Shown in pieces: positions 1-6,056 of a stretch of 6,056 bases of DNA (within the stretch, counting starts at the first letter, position 1; each line of letters opens with the position of its first letter). The position numbers were made by a program, and so were the translations under genes. Below the pieces are notes generated by a model. The model ran no database searches and had not been told where the DNA came from. It saw nothing but the letters and a program-made list of their open reading frames with translations. The stretch is from Pseudomonadota bacterium (GTDB lineage Bacteria > Pseudomonadota > Alphaproteobacteria > Rhodospirillales > Casp-alpha2), in NCBI GenBank assembly GCA_027620395.1, contig JAQBZY010000104.1, positions 1 through 6,056 of the forward strand, given 5' to 3'.

Positions 1-45
1 GAGCGCTTGTATAAGCTTAAATACCTATCCTTGAAGGAGGAATAA
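1..45 (+). CDS. Possible 3' end of an upstream gene (partial)
   Basis: Frame 1 is open from the window edge to a TAA at 43-45 and would encode the tail ERLYKLKYLSLKEE. The other two plus-strand frames close within this stretch, and the codons are AT-rich, unlike glnD. Only 14 residues are visible, so neither function nor reality can be judged. If it is real, its last codons contain the AAGGAGG sequence at 34-40 that precedes the next mini-frame, which would suggest translational coupling. The alternative is chance openness in non-coding AT-rich DNA. Confidence 0.18.
   Translation, partial: ERLYKLKYLSLKEE
34..40 (+). promoter_or_regulatory. Strong Shine-Dalgarno sequence AAGGAGG
   Basis: AAGGAGG is a near-perfect complement of the 16S rRNA 3' end and is the best ribosome-binding match I found in the window. 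It lies 6 bases before a TTG codon at 47-49 that opens a 16-codon frame. The three full-length genes have far weaker sites. The match could be accidental, but its spacing to a start codon is ideal. Confidence 0.4.
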
Positions 46-46
46 G

Positions 47-97
47 TTGGACTTTATTGACAAACCCAAAGATACGATCAAATCCGAAACCCTATAG
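47..97 (+). CDS. Possible 16-residue peptide or gene remnant, TTG start
   Basis: The TTG at 47-49 follows AAGGAGG with a 6-base spacer and opens a frame MDFIDKPKDTIKSETL ending in TAG at 95-97. I recognise no family. The peptide is charged, has no membrane segment and has no run of one amino acid that would mark an attenuator leader. Readings are a small peptide, the start of a gene truncated by an early stop, or chance. After the TAG the same frame soon meets further stops, so a single simple stop mutation would not restore a long protein. The frame ends 205 bases before glnD, too far for direct coupling. Confidence 0.2.
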   Translation: MDFIDKPKDTIKSETL

Positions 98-184
98 TCT
101 TGCAGCAAGGAATGGGTGCGCCGTGTTGATGACAGCAATTGAATCAAGAATATTTGAATGACTGCACATTTATTTATTTCGATA

Positions 185-250
185 GCTTATCTATAAATAT
201 GACTTTAATAAGATCTCCATTTTTCTTTTGATATTGTAATAATGTTTTCG
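185..250 (+). promoter_or_regulatory. Probable promoter region for glnD
   Basis: The AT-richest part of the window lies just upstream of glnD. It includes TATAAA at 192-197 (5 of 6 matches to the -10 consensus), TTTAAT at 204-209, and TGTAATAAT at 235-243, which resembles an extended -10 element. None has a good -35 hexamer at 16-18 bases, and TTGATA at 228-233 is not correctly spaced to a -10. No sigma-54 (-24/-12) site or NtrC-type palindrome was found. A promoter here is expected from position and composition; the exact elements are uncertain. Confidence 0.25.
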
Positions 251-302
251 GTGGCCAAACTTTATTCGAAGGGCGGCCTACAACGGTGTACCATCGCGTG
301 TC

Positions 303-3089
303 ATGCTGAAACTCGACAAACCGCGCCTAGTGATCGACCGTCGGGAATTGCTTTCTAAGCTGGAAGACCTACTTGGCTGGTCGGGGTTCAATGCCGAGAC
401 CCAGAAGCAGGTGTTTGGCATTTACTCAGACGCCCTCACCGCCGGGCGGGGCGAAATCCGCCGCCGCTTCGAAACCGGCGACATCGGCGGCCCGGAAGCG
501 ACCGCCGCCGGCGCCTATCTGCTCGATCAACTGATCCGGGTCATCTTTCAGATCGCTGACGAACACGCGTTCCGACAAGGCGCCAGGAACGACGCCGAGA
601 ACATCTCCGTCGTCGCCACCGGCGGCTACGGACGCAGCGAGCTCTCGCCCTATTCGGACATCGATTTGATGTTTCTGTTGCCCTACAAGCTGACGCCGCG
701 CGCCGAGCAAGTCGTCGAATACATTCTTTATACGCTTTGGGATCTGGGCCTCAAGGTCGGGCACGCGACGCGATCGGGCGACGAGGCCATTCGCTTGGCC
801 AATGGCGACATCACGATCTGCACCAGTCTCTTGGAAGCGCGCTGCATCACCGGTCATCTGGCCCAATTCGAAACCTTCATGGCTCGCTATTGGAACGAAG
901 TCGCGGATAAAACCGGCCCGGCTTATGTCGAAGCCAAGTTGGCCGAGCGCGATGCCCGGCACAACCGCATGGGCGACACCCGTTATGTATTGGAGCCCAA
1001 CGTCAAGGACGGCAAGGGCGGCCTGCGCGATCTGCAGACCTTGGTGTGGATCACGCGTTATCTTTACCGCATCCAAGGGATCGACGATCTCGAGGCGGTC
1101 GGCGTCTTGACCAGCGACGATGCCAGACGCTTCAACAAGGCCAGGGACTTTCTTTGGACCGTGCGCTGCCACTTGCACTATCTCACCGACCGGCCGGAGG
1201 AGCGGCTAACGTTCAACGTCCAGACCGAGATCGGCCAACGCATGGGCTACACCGATCATGCCGGCAGCCGTGGCGTCGAGCGGTTCATGAAGCACTATTT
1301 CCTGATCGCCAAGGATGTCGGCGATCTGACCCGGATTATCTGCGCCGCGCTTGAGGAACAACACAAGAAGCGCCGCCAGCGATTCCGGTTTTCGGTCTTT
1401 GGCCTCGGCGGCCCGAAGATAGACGGCTTTGTCGTCGATGGCGATCGGCTCAATTTGGACGCCGACGACGCGCTCGAGAAAAACCCGGTCAAACTCCTGA
1501 CGCTTTTTCACGAGGCGCAAACGCACGAGTTCGACATCCATCCCAAGGCGCTGCGGCTGGTCACCAAGAACTTGCGACGGATCGGCAACAAGTTCCGCGA
1601 CGATCCCGTCGCCAACGAGATCTTCATGAAGATCCTGACCGGGCCCGATCCTGACAAAACACTGATGCGGATGAACGAGGCCGGCGTGTTCGGGCGCTTC
1701 GTTCCCGATTTCGGCCGCGTCGTGGCGCAGATGCAATACGACATGTATCACGTCTATACCGTCGACGAGCATACCATCCGCGCCATCGGCATTCTGCACG
1801 GCATTGAAACGCAGCGCCTGATCGAGGATCACCCAGTGGCCTGCTCGGTGGTCGGCGAGGTGCAGTCGCGACGGGCGCTCTATCTGTCAGTCTTGTTGCA
1901 CGACATCGCCAAGGGGCGCGGCGGCGACCATTCGGTGCTCGGCGCCGAGGTCGCGCACAAGTTGGGGCCACGATTGGGTTTGAGCGACTGGGAAACCGAA
2001 ACCGTTGCCTGGCTGGTTCGGTATCATCTATTGATGAGCAACACGGCCTTTAAACGCGACGTCGACGATCCGAAGACGGTCAGCGACTTCATCGAGGTCG
2101 TGCAGTCGCCGGAACGGCTTAGGCTGCTGTTGATCCTGACAGTCGCCGACATCCGCGCCGTCGGACCGACGGTCTGGAATGCCTGGAAGGCGGGGCTGCT
2201 GCGTGAACTCTATTGGCGGGCACTCGAATCGCTTTCCGGCGATATCCCGGCCGACCGGCTGGCGCGGCGGATCGAAAATGCCAAGCAGTCGCTCCGCACT
2301 GCGCTGGCCGATTGGCCGGCGGACGATATCGCGCGCCACATGGACCTCGCGCGCGACAATTATTGGCTCGCCTTCGACACCCAAACCCTAAAACGGCATG
2401 CGGAATTGATCCGGATCGCCGAGGCCCGAGGCGACCAATTGGTGATTTCGGCCAGTGCCGACGAAGCGCACGACGTGACCGAAGTCATCCTCTATACAGC
2501 CGATCATCCGGGTCTGTTCGCCAAGGTCGCGGGCGCACTATCGCTTGGCAGCGTCAACATCGTCGACGCCAAGATCATCACGTTGGTGAACGGTATGGCG
2601 CTCGATACCTTCTGGGTCCAGGACGCGCAATCGGAGGCGGTTACCGGCGGCGAGCGTTTGGAGCGGCTGCGTCAACGGATCGAGCGTGCGCTTTCCGGCA
2701 TCGCGCCGCTGGCCCGCGAACTTCGGAAAGCCAGGGCCGAGGCAATGCCGAGCCGGACCAGCGTTTTCACGGTGCCGCCCAGGGTTCTGATAGACAACAA
2801 GGCGAGCCGGACCCATACGGTGATCGAGGTCAACGGACGCGACCGGCTCGGGTTGCTGCATGACGTAACCGATGCCATCACCCAAGCCGGGCTGCAAATT
2901 TCCAGCGCCCATATCTCGACTTATGGCGAGCGCGTCGTCGACGTGTTCTATGTGAAGGATATATTCGGACTGAAAATGGAACAGGATCACAAAATCGCCA
3001 CCGTTCGGGAGGCCCTGTTCGATGCGGTCCGGAAACCGGAACCCGCGCCGGCGCCGGAACGTTCGGCAAAGACCGAGGCCGCCGAATGA
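303..3089 (+). CDS. glnD: Bifunctional PII uridylyltransferase / uridylyl-removing enzyme GlnD
   Basis: GlnD is the cytoplasmic glutamine sensor of the nitrogen regulatory system. It adds UMP to PII proteins (GlnB/GlnK) when glutamine is low and removes it when glutamine is high, which sets glutamine synthetase activity and NtrBC signalling. The 928 residues match the usual alphaproteobacterial length. The nucleotidyltransferase domain carries GGYGRSELSPYSDIDLMFL at 107-125, with metal-binding D119 and D121. The family signature EPNVKDGKGGLRDL is at 231-244. The HD hydrolase domain shows H490, H533-D534 (LLHDIAKGRGGDH), H543, H575 and D616. Two ACT domains follow at about 727-800 and 838-910, the glutamine-binding part. 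The tail 911-928 is rich in Pro, Ala and Glu. ATG 303 is the first possible start after an in-frame TAA at 240-242. No clear Shine-Dalgarno precedes it. No key residue is missing. The identification is firm; the start is likely but lacks ribosome-site support. Confidence 0.97.
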   Translation: MLKLDKPRLVIDRRELLSKLEDLLGWSGFNAETQKQVFGIYSDALTAGRGEIRRRFETGDIGGPEATAAGAYLLDQLIRVIFQIADEHAFRQGARNDAENISVVATGGYGRSELSPYSDIDLMFLLPYKLTPRAEQVVEYILYTLWDLGLKVGHATRSGDEAIRLANGDITICTSLLEARCITGHLAQFETFMARYWNEVADKTGPAYVEAKLAERDARHNRMGDTRYVLEPNVKDGKGGLRDLQTLVWITRYLYRIQGIDDLEAVGVLTSDDARRFNKARDFLWTVRCHLHYLTDRPEERLTFNVQTEIGQRMGYTDHAGSRGVERFMKHYFLIAKDVGDLTRIICAALEEQHKKRRQRFRFSVFGLGGPKIDGFVVDGDRLNLDADDALEKNPVKLLTLFHEAQTHEFDIHPKALRLVTKNLRRIGNKFRDDPVANEIFMKILTGPDPDKTLMRMNEAGVFGRFVPDFGRVVAQMQYDMYHVYTVDEHTIRAIGILHGIETQRLIEDHPVACSVVGEVQSRRALYLSVLLHDIAKGRGGDHSVLGAEVAHKLGPRLGLSDWETETVAWLVRYHLLMSNTAFKRDVDDPKTVSDFIEVVQSPERLRLLLILTVADIRAVGPTVWNAWKAGLLRELYWRALESLSGDIPADRLARRIENAKQSLRTALADWPADDIARHMDLARDNYWLAFDTQTLKRHAELIRIAEARGDQLVISASADEAHDVTEVILYTADHPGLFAKVAGALSLGSVNIVDAKIITLVNGMALDTFWVQDAQSEAVTGGERLERLRQRIERALSGIAPLARELRKARAEAMPSRTSVFTVPPRVLIDNKASRTHTVIEVNGRDRLGLLHDVTDAITQAGLQISSAHISTYGERVVDVFYVKDIFGLKMEQDHKIATVREALFDAVRKPEPAPAPERSAKTEAAE

Positions 3090-3156
3090 CTGTGCACCGG
3101 CGACGGCCGCTGTCCGCCGCCTTGAGCGGGCCACATTCCGAGGCCATGACGGCACC

Positions 3157-4704
3157 ATGAATTTGATGCGGGCCGTTTCCGCCATCGGCGGCATGACCAT
3201 GCTGAGCCGCCTGTTCGGCTTCATCCGCGACATCTTGATCGCCAACTATCTTGGCGCCGGCGCGGCGGCCGATTGTTTCGTGGTCGCGTTTCGGTTTCCG
3301 AACCTGTTCCGGCGGCTGTTTGCCGAGGGTGCGTTCAGCGCCGCTTTCGTGCCGTTGTTCTCGCGCGCTTACGAAAGCGACGGCGCGGCGGCGGCCAAGG
3401 AATTTGCCGAGCAAGCCTTCAGTGTTCTTGCGGTCCTGTTGATCGTGTTCATCGCCGCCATCGAATTGGCGATGCCATGGCTGATGCCGTTTTTGGCGCC
3501 CGGCTTCGATGCGGTGCCGGGGAAAATGGCCCTGGCCGGCGAATTCACCCGCATAGCCTTTCCGTATCTTTTTTTCATTTCACTGGTTTCGTTGCAGTCG
3601 GGGGTTCTGAACGCGCTTGGAAAATTCGCCGCCGCCGCCGCCGCGCCGGTGCTGCTTAATCTGACATTGATCGCGGCCTTAATGACGTTCGGCGGTACCG
3701 ATGAAATGTCCGGCCGGGCGCTTTCTTGGGGCGTTGCGGTCGCCGGCGCGGTTCAATTCCTGTGGCTGGTGCACCACTGCCGGCGGGCCGGGTTCCCGAT
3801 CCGGTTCGTCAGACCGAGATTGACCGACCGGGTTCGCTTACTTGGCCGGCGGGTGGTTCCGGTGATGTTCGGCGCCAGCCTGTATCAGATCAATCTGCTG
3901 ATCGGCACCATTCTTGCGACCCTGGTCGCCGAAGGCGCGGTCTCATATTTGTACTACGCCGACCGCTTGGTGCAGTTGCCCCTGGGTGTCGTCGGCATTG
4001 CCGTCGGCACGGCGCTTTTGCCGATGATTTCGCGCCACCTCGAGGCCGGCCGCGTGGATGCCGCCGATGACGCACAGAACCGGGGCACGGAATTCGCGCT
4101 TTTATTGACGTTGCCGGCGGCGGCGTTGATGGTCATCGCCGAGCCGATCGTCGTCACGTTGTTCGAGCGCGGCGCCTTCGACGCCACGGCGAGCCAGGCC
4201 ACCGCCGCCGCGTTGGTCGCATATGCGGCAGGACTTCCGGCCTACGTCGGGATCCGTGTCTTTACGCCGGGCTACTTCGCCCGCGAAGATACGGTGACCC
4301 CGGTCCGCATCGCCGCGATCGCCATGATCGCAAATATTGCGCTCAATCTGATCCTGATGCGGCCCTTGGGACACGTCGGCATCGCGCTGGCGTCTTCGAT
4401 TTCGGCCTGGATCAATGTCCTTGTCCTGGTCGTCATTCTTGCCCGCCGAGGGCATTATCAGACCGATGCCCGGTTCCGCCGCCGCGCCCTTGGCATTGTT
4501 TCCGCGACCGCGATCATGGCCGTGGCGCTCCATGCCGGGCAATCGGTGTTGATGGCATGGTTGCAAGGCATCCGGCACGGCGACGCCATTGGGTTGACGG
4601 CGCTGGTTGTGGGCGGCGGGTTGGTCTATGCCGCCGCCGCCCGAATGCTCGGCGCGGCGACATTGGCGGAATTCAAGGCGGCGTTCCGACGCGCGCCGGC
4701 TTGA
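3157..4704 (+). CDS. murJ: Lipid II flippase MurJ (MviN family)
   Basis: MurJ moves lipid II, the undecaprenyl-linked peptidoglycan precursor, from the cytoplasmic to the periplasmic face of the inner membrane and belongs to the MOP/MVF transporter superfamily. The 515 residues fit the family (about 510-530), and the protein is hydrophobic along its length, consistent with 14 membrane helices. The N-terminus aligns by eye without gaps to Escherichia coli MurJ: MNLMRAVSAIGGMTMLSRLF, then R24, D39 and R52 in FPNLFRR, followed by FAEGAFSAAFVP. R270 lies in SYLYYADRLVQLP. These are charged residues reported as important in E. coli MurJ. The frame stays open upstream to 3022 inside glnD, but family alignment supports ATG 3157. 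The only ribosome-site candidate is GAGG at 3140-3143, 13 bases upstream and so weak. The gene starts 67 bases after glnD with no obvious terminator between them, which suggests one transcript. Confidence 0.96.
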   Translation: MNLMRAVSAIGGMTMLSRLFGFIRDILIANYLGAGAAADCFVVAFRFPNLFRRLFAEGAFSAAFVPLFSRAYESDGAAAAKEFAEQAFSVLAVLLIVFIAAIELAMPWLMPFLAPGFDAVPGKMALAGEFTRIAFPYLFFISLVSLQSGVLNALGKFAAAAAAPVLLNLTLIAALMTFGGTDEMSGRALSWGVAVAGAVQFLWLVHHCRRAGFPIRFVRPRLTDRVRLLGRRVVPVMFGASLYQINLLIGTILATLVAEGAVSYLYYADRLVQLPLGVVGIAVGTALLPMISRHLEAGRVDAADDAQNRGTEFALLLTLPAAALMVIAEPIVVTLFERGAFDATASQATAAALVAYAAGLPAYVGIRVFTPGYFAREDTVTPVRIAAIAMIANIALNLILMRPLGHVGIALASSISAWINVLVLVVILARRGHYQTDARFRRRALGIVSATAIMAVALHAGQSVLMAWLQGIRHGDAIGLTALVVGGGLVYAAAARMLGAATLAEFKAAFRRAPA

Positions 4705-4721
4705 CCGGGTAGCTTGACCGG
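4699..4721 (+). repeat. Two copies of GCTTGACCGG spaced 13 bases apart
   Basis: GCTTGACCGG occurs at 4699-4708 and again at 4712-4721. The first copy spans the last sense codon and TGA stop of murJ. The second lies in the murJ-trpS gap. This may be a small tandem duplication with a 3-base linker. There is no evidence of function. Confidence 0.6.
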
Positions 4722-4797
4722 CCAGCCAGCGCGGGCGATAAGAGCCGCCGTCTCCAGCGTCCACAGGCGAAGACCACTGGCAATCGGGGCCACGCGC

Positions 4798-5823
4798 ATG
4801 AACCGCATCTTTTCCGGCGTCCAGCCGACCGGCAATCTCCATCTCGGCAATTATCTGGGCGCAATCCGCAATTGGGTCAGTCTGCAACGGGATTACGAAT
4901 GCCTGTTTTGCGTCGTCGATTTGCACGCGATCACTGTGTGGCAGGATCCGGCGCAGCTCCGCGCCTCGACCCGGGAAGTGGCGGCGGCGATGATCGCGTC
5001 CGGCATCGACGCGTCGAAGCACATCGTCTTCAATCAGAGCCAGGTATCCGGTCACGCCGAGCTGGCATGGATATTCAACTGCGTCGCGCGCCTGGGCTGG
5101 CTCGACCGGATGACCCAGTTCAAGGAAAAGGCGGGCAAGGACAAGGAGCGCGCCTCGGTCGGGCTTTATGCCTATCCGAACCTGATGGCGGCGGACATTC
5201 TTTTGTACAAGGGCACGCACGTGCCGGTCGGCGAGGATCAGAAGCAGCACCTGGAGCTGACCCGCGACATCGCGCAGAAGTTCAACAACGACTTCGGGGT
5301 CGAGGTGTTTCCGATTCCGCAGCCGCTGATCCTCGGCGCCGCGACCCGGGTCATGTCGCTGCGCGACGGGACCAGGAAGATGAGCAAGTCGGAGCCCTCG
5401 GACATGACCCGGATCAACATGACCGACGGGCCCGACGACATCGCCAAGAAGGTGCGCAAGGCGACCAGCGATCCGGACCTGCTGCCCGGCCCGGACGCGT
5501 TGGACGCCGGTGCGGTGCCCGAGGCGGCGCGCCAAGCGCGGCCGGAGGCCTACAACCTGCTCGGCATCTACGCCGCGCTGGCCGACAAGCCGATGGCCGC
5601 CGTGCTCGAGGAATTCGCCGGCGCCCAGTTCTCCCACTTCAAGGCGGTCCTCACCGACCTCGCGGTCGCCGCCCTCGGCCCGATCGGCCAGGAGATGACG
5701 CGCCTGGCCGCGGATCCCGGCACGGTCGACGCCGTCTTGCGCGAGGGCGCCGAGCGGGCGCGCGCCGTCGCCGCGCCGATCCTGGACGAGGTCTACGACG
5801 TCGTCGGCTTCCTGCGGCCGTGA
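4798..5823 (+). CDS. trpS: Tryptophanyl-tRNA synthetase
   Basis: TrpS is a class I aminoacyl-tRNA synthetase that activates tryptophan with ATP and attaches it to tRNA-Trp in the cytoplasm. The 341 residues fit the bacterial family (about 330-340). The HIGH-type motif is in [13 protein letters not shown] at 10-22 (core H15, G17, N18), and the KMSKS loop is exact at 194-198. DLHAIT at 41-46 includes H43, the equivalent of the indolmycin-linked histidine described in other TrpS enzymes. [19 protein letters not shown] at 106-124 and [13 protein letters not shown] at 145-157 are typical TrpS blocks. ATG 4798 fits the family N-terminus ([12 protein letters not shown]), with a weak GGGG at 4786-4789 as ribosome site. 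The frame is open back to TTG 4714, but those extra codons do not look like TrpS. The gene starts 93 bases after murJ and is probably in the same operon. Third-position GC rises markedly along the gene. Confidence 0.97.
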   Translation: MNRIFSGVQPTGNLHLGNYLGAIRNWVSLQRDYECLFCVVDLHAITVWQDPAQLRASTREVAAAMIASGIDASKHIVFNQSQVSGHAELAWIFNCVARLGWLDRMTQFKEKAGKDKERASVGLYAYPNLMAADILLYKGTHVPVGEDQKQHLELTRDIAQKFNNDFGVEVFPIPQPLILGAATRVMSLRDGTRKMSKSEPSDMTRINMTDGPDDIAKKVRKATSDPDLLPGPDALDAGAVPEAARQARPEAYNLLGIYAALADKPMAAVLEEFAGAQFSHFKAVLTDLAVAALGPIGQEMTRLAADPGTVDAVLREGAERARAVAAPILDEVYDVVGFLRP

Positions 5824-5830
5824 CTCCGGT

Positions 5831-5850
5831 AACGATCGCGACGATTTTTT
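5831..5850 (+). terminator. Weak terminator-like hairpin after trpS
   Basis: Eight bases past the trpS stop, ATCG at 5835-5838 can pair with CGAT at 5842-5845 across a CGA loop, with a G-T wobble below it, followed by the rest of a run of six T at 5845-5850. The stem is only four Watson-Crick pairs, so stability is doubtful. Alternatively CGGTAA at 5827-5832 pairs with TTACCG at 5849-5854 over a 16-base loop. Position favours a terminator; the weak stem argues against efficient termination. Confidence 0.22.
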
Positions 5851-5919
5851 ACCGCGAAGTCCCGAAAAGTTGCCGCAAGGCATTGGCGCGCCACCGATTC
5901 GGCGCTAATGTCGCGATCC

Positions 5920-5934
5920 GGCGCCTACGGCGCC
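5920..5934. repeat. Perfect GC-rich hairpin GGCGCC-TAC-GGCGCC
   Basis: Two copies of the self-complementary hexamer GGCGCC flank a TAC triplet and give a six-base-pair all-GC stem with a three-base loop. No T run follows on either strand, so it is not a classic intrinsic terminator. It sits midway between trpS and the next gene and could slow RNA decay or assist factor-dependent termination. In GC-rich DNA it may also be chance. Confidence 0.4.
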
Positions 5935-5975
5935 AAACCCGCCGCCTTCCTGGATCGATACCGCGAGGCAGTGTC

Positions 5976-6008
5976 ATGTCTTCGCCGCGTCCGCCCTTTC
6001 GGCCCTGA
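5976..6008 (+). CDS. Possible 10-codon leader frame before the permease-like gene
   Basis: ATG 5976 follows GAGG (5965-5968) with a 7-base spacer and opens MSSPRPPFRP, ending in TGA at 6006-6008. The stop lies 9 bases before the start of the next gene, which itself has no clear ribosome site, so re-initiation after this frame is conceivable. The proline-rich peptide has no known match that I recognise. Chance is a strong alternative because the frame is so short. Confidence 0.17.
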   Translation: MSSPRPPFRP

Positions 6009-6017
6009 GCCCAGCCG

Positions 6018-6056
6018 ATGCAAATCTACCTGCCGATCGCCGAGATGTCGGTCAAC
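6018..6056 (+). CDS. Start of a TauE/SafE-like membrane permease (partial)
   Basis: The ATG at 6018-6020 opens a frame reading MQIYLPIAEMSVN up to the window edge. From memory, this N-terminus resembles the start of alphaproteobacterial TauE/SafE (DUF81) proteins, inner-membrane permeases linked to export of sulfite or other organosulfur anions. In that family the leader is followed by a hydrophobic glycine-rich helix that would lie beyond this window. No clear Shine-Dalgarno precedes the ATG. With 13 residues the family assignment is an informed guess; that a gene begins here is more likely than not. Confidence 0.5.
   Translation, partial: MQIYLPIAEMSVN

Larger units (their letters stand above)
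1..302. other. AT-rich stretch without a clear gene upstream of glnD
   Basis: By hand count this stretch is about 38% GC (114 of the first 300 bases), falling to about 22% at 181-240, while the sequence after 303 is clearly GC-rich. Both strands were read. The longest open stretches are short and none resembles a known protein. Visible elements are an imperfect palindrome GCTT-N4-AAGC at 5-16, the 8-base palindrome TAAGCTTA at 12-19, a strong Shine-Dalgarno sequence at 34-40, and TTGAAT repeated at 139-144 and 154-159. It may be an ordinary AT-rich promoter region, or the edge of acquired DNA whose genes lie to the left of the window. Confidence 0.6.

Noticed and set aside
141..156. Possible IHF site (AATCAA at 142-147 followed by a TT-R element)
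   Set aside because: The AATCAA half fits, but the TTG half is 6 rather than 4 bases away, so the consensus is not met.
25..186. Minus-strand open stretch of 53 codons in the AT-rich region, possible TTG start at 138
   Set aside because: It has no ATG, no ribosome site before the TTG and no recognisable family. The length is not surprising by chance, though a database search of its translation would settle it.
251..266. Possible sigma-54 promoter (TGGCC) before glnD, attractive because of its nitrogen role
   Set aside because: There is no GC element at the required -12 spacing; the bases there are AT-rich and do not match.
242..358. 38-codon ATG frame overlapping the start of glnD
   Set aside because: It has no Shine-Dalgarno sequence, runs 56 bases into glnD in another phase, and its product has no recognisable features.
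3022..3156. Upstream extension of murJ into glnD
   Set aside because: The frame is open, but the extra residues are Arg- and Pro-rich and unlike MurJ, while ATG 3157 aligns exactly with the family N-terminus.
4102..5883. Long minus-strand open frame opposite murJ and trpS (593 codons)
   Set aside because: It lies fully antisense to two well-identified genes. Its Arg-, Gly- and Asp-rich, repetitive translation is typical of a shadow frame in GC-rich DNA, and no domain is recognisable.
4872..6008. Long plus-strand frame overlapping trpS in another phase (378 codons)
   Set aside because: The translation is almost entirely Arg, Gly, Ala and Pro, as expected from a shifted reading of high-GC3 codons. 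trpS is certain in its own frame.

Overview
The window looks like a chromosomal housekeeping segment of a high-GC alphaproteobacterium, probably Rhodospirillales-like. That placement is inferred from gene content, gene order and protein style and was not tested by a search. Four genes on the plus strand can be supported: glnD (PII uridylyltransferase/uridylyl-removing enzyme, 303-3089), murJ (lipid II flippase, 3157-4704), trpS (tryptophanyl-tRNA synthetase, 4798-5823), and the first 13 codons of a gene that resembles the start of a TauE/SafE-type membrane permease (from 6018, cut by the window edge). No RNA gene, CRISPR array, insertion sequence or phage gene is visible.

Layout: positions 1-302 are AT-rich (about 38% GC by hand count, about 22% in 181-240) and hold no convincing gene. 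They contain a short open tail that may be the end of an upstream gene (1-45), a 16-codon TTG-start frame behind a strong Shine-Dalgarno sequence (34-97), and an AT-rich stretch that probably includes the glnD promoter. From 303 on, the sequence is GC-rich and densely coding. The glnD-murJ gap is 67 bases and the murJ-trpS gap is 93 bases, with no clear terminator in either, so co-transcription is likely. After trpS come 194 bases with a weak terminator-like hairpin, a tight GC-rich hairpin and a possible 10-codon frame, leading into the permease-like gene.

The genes do not form one pathway: GlnD reports nitrogen status by modifying PII proteins, MurJ carries peptidoglycan precursor across the inner membrane, and TrpS charges tRNA-Trp. 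All three full-length genes are intact, of normal family length, and keep the signature residues I could check. I see no evidence of a new biological system. The points most worth a second look are the sharp composition change and mini-frame upstream of glnD, a strong rise in third-position GC within trpS, and the small structures just before the last gene.
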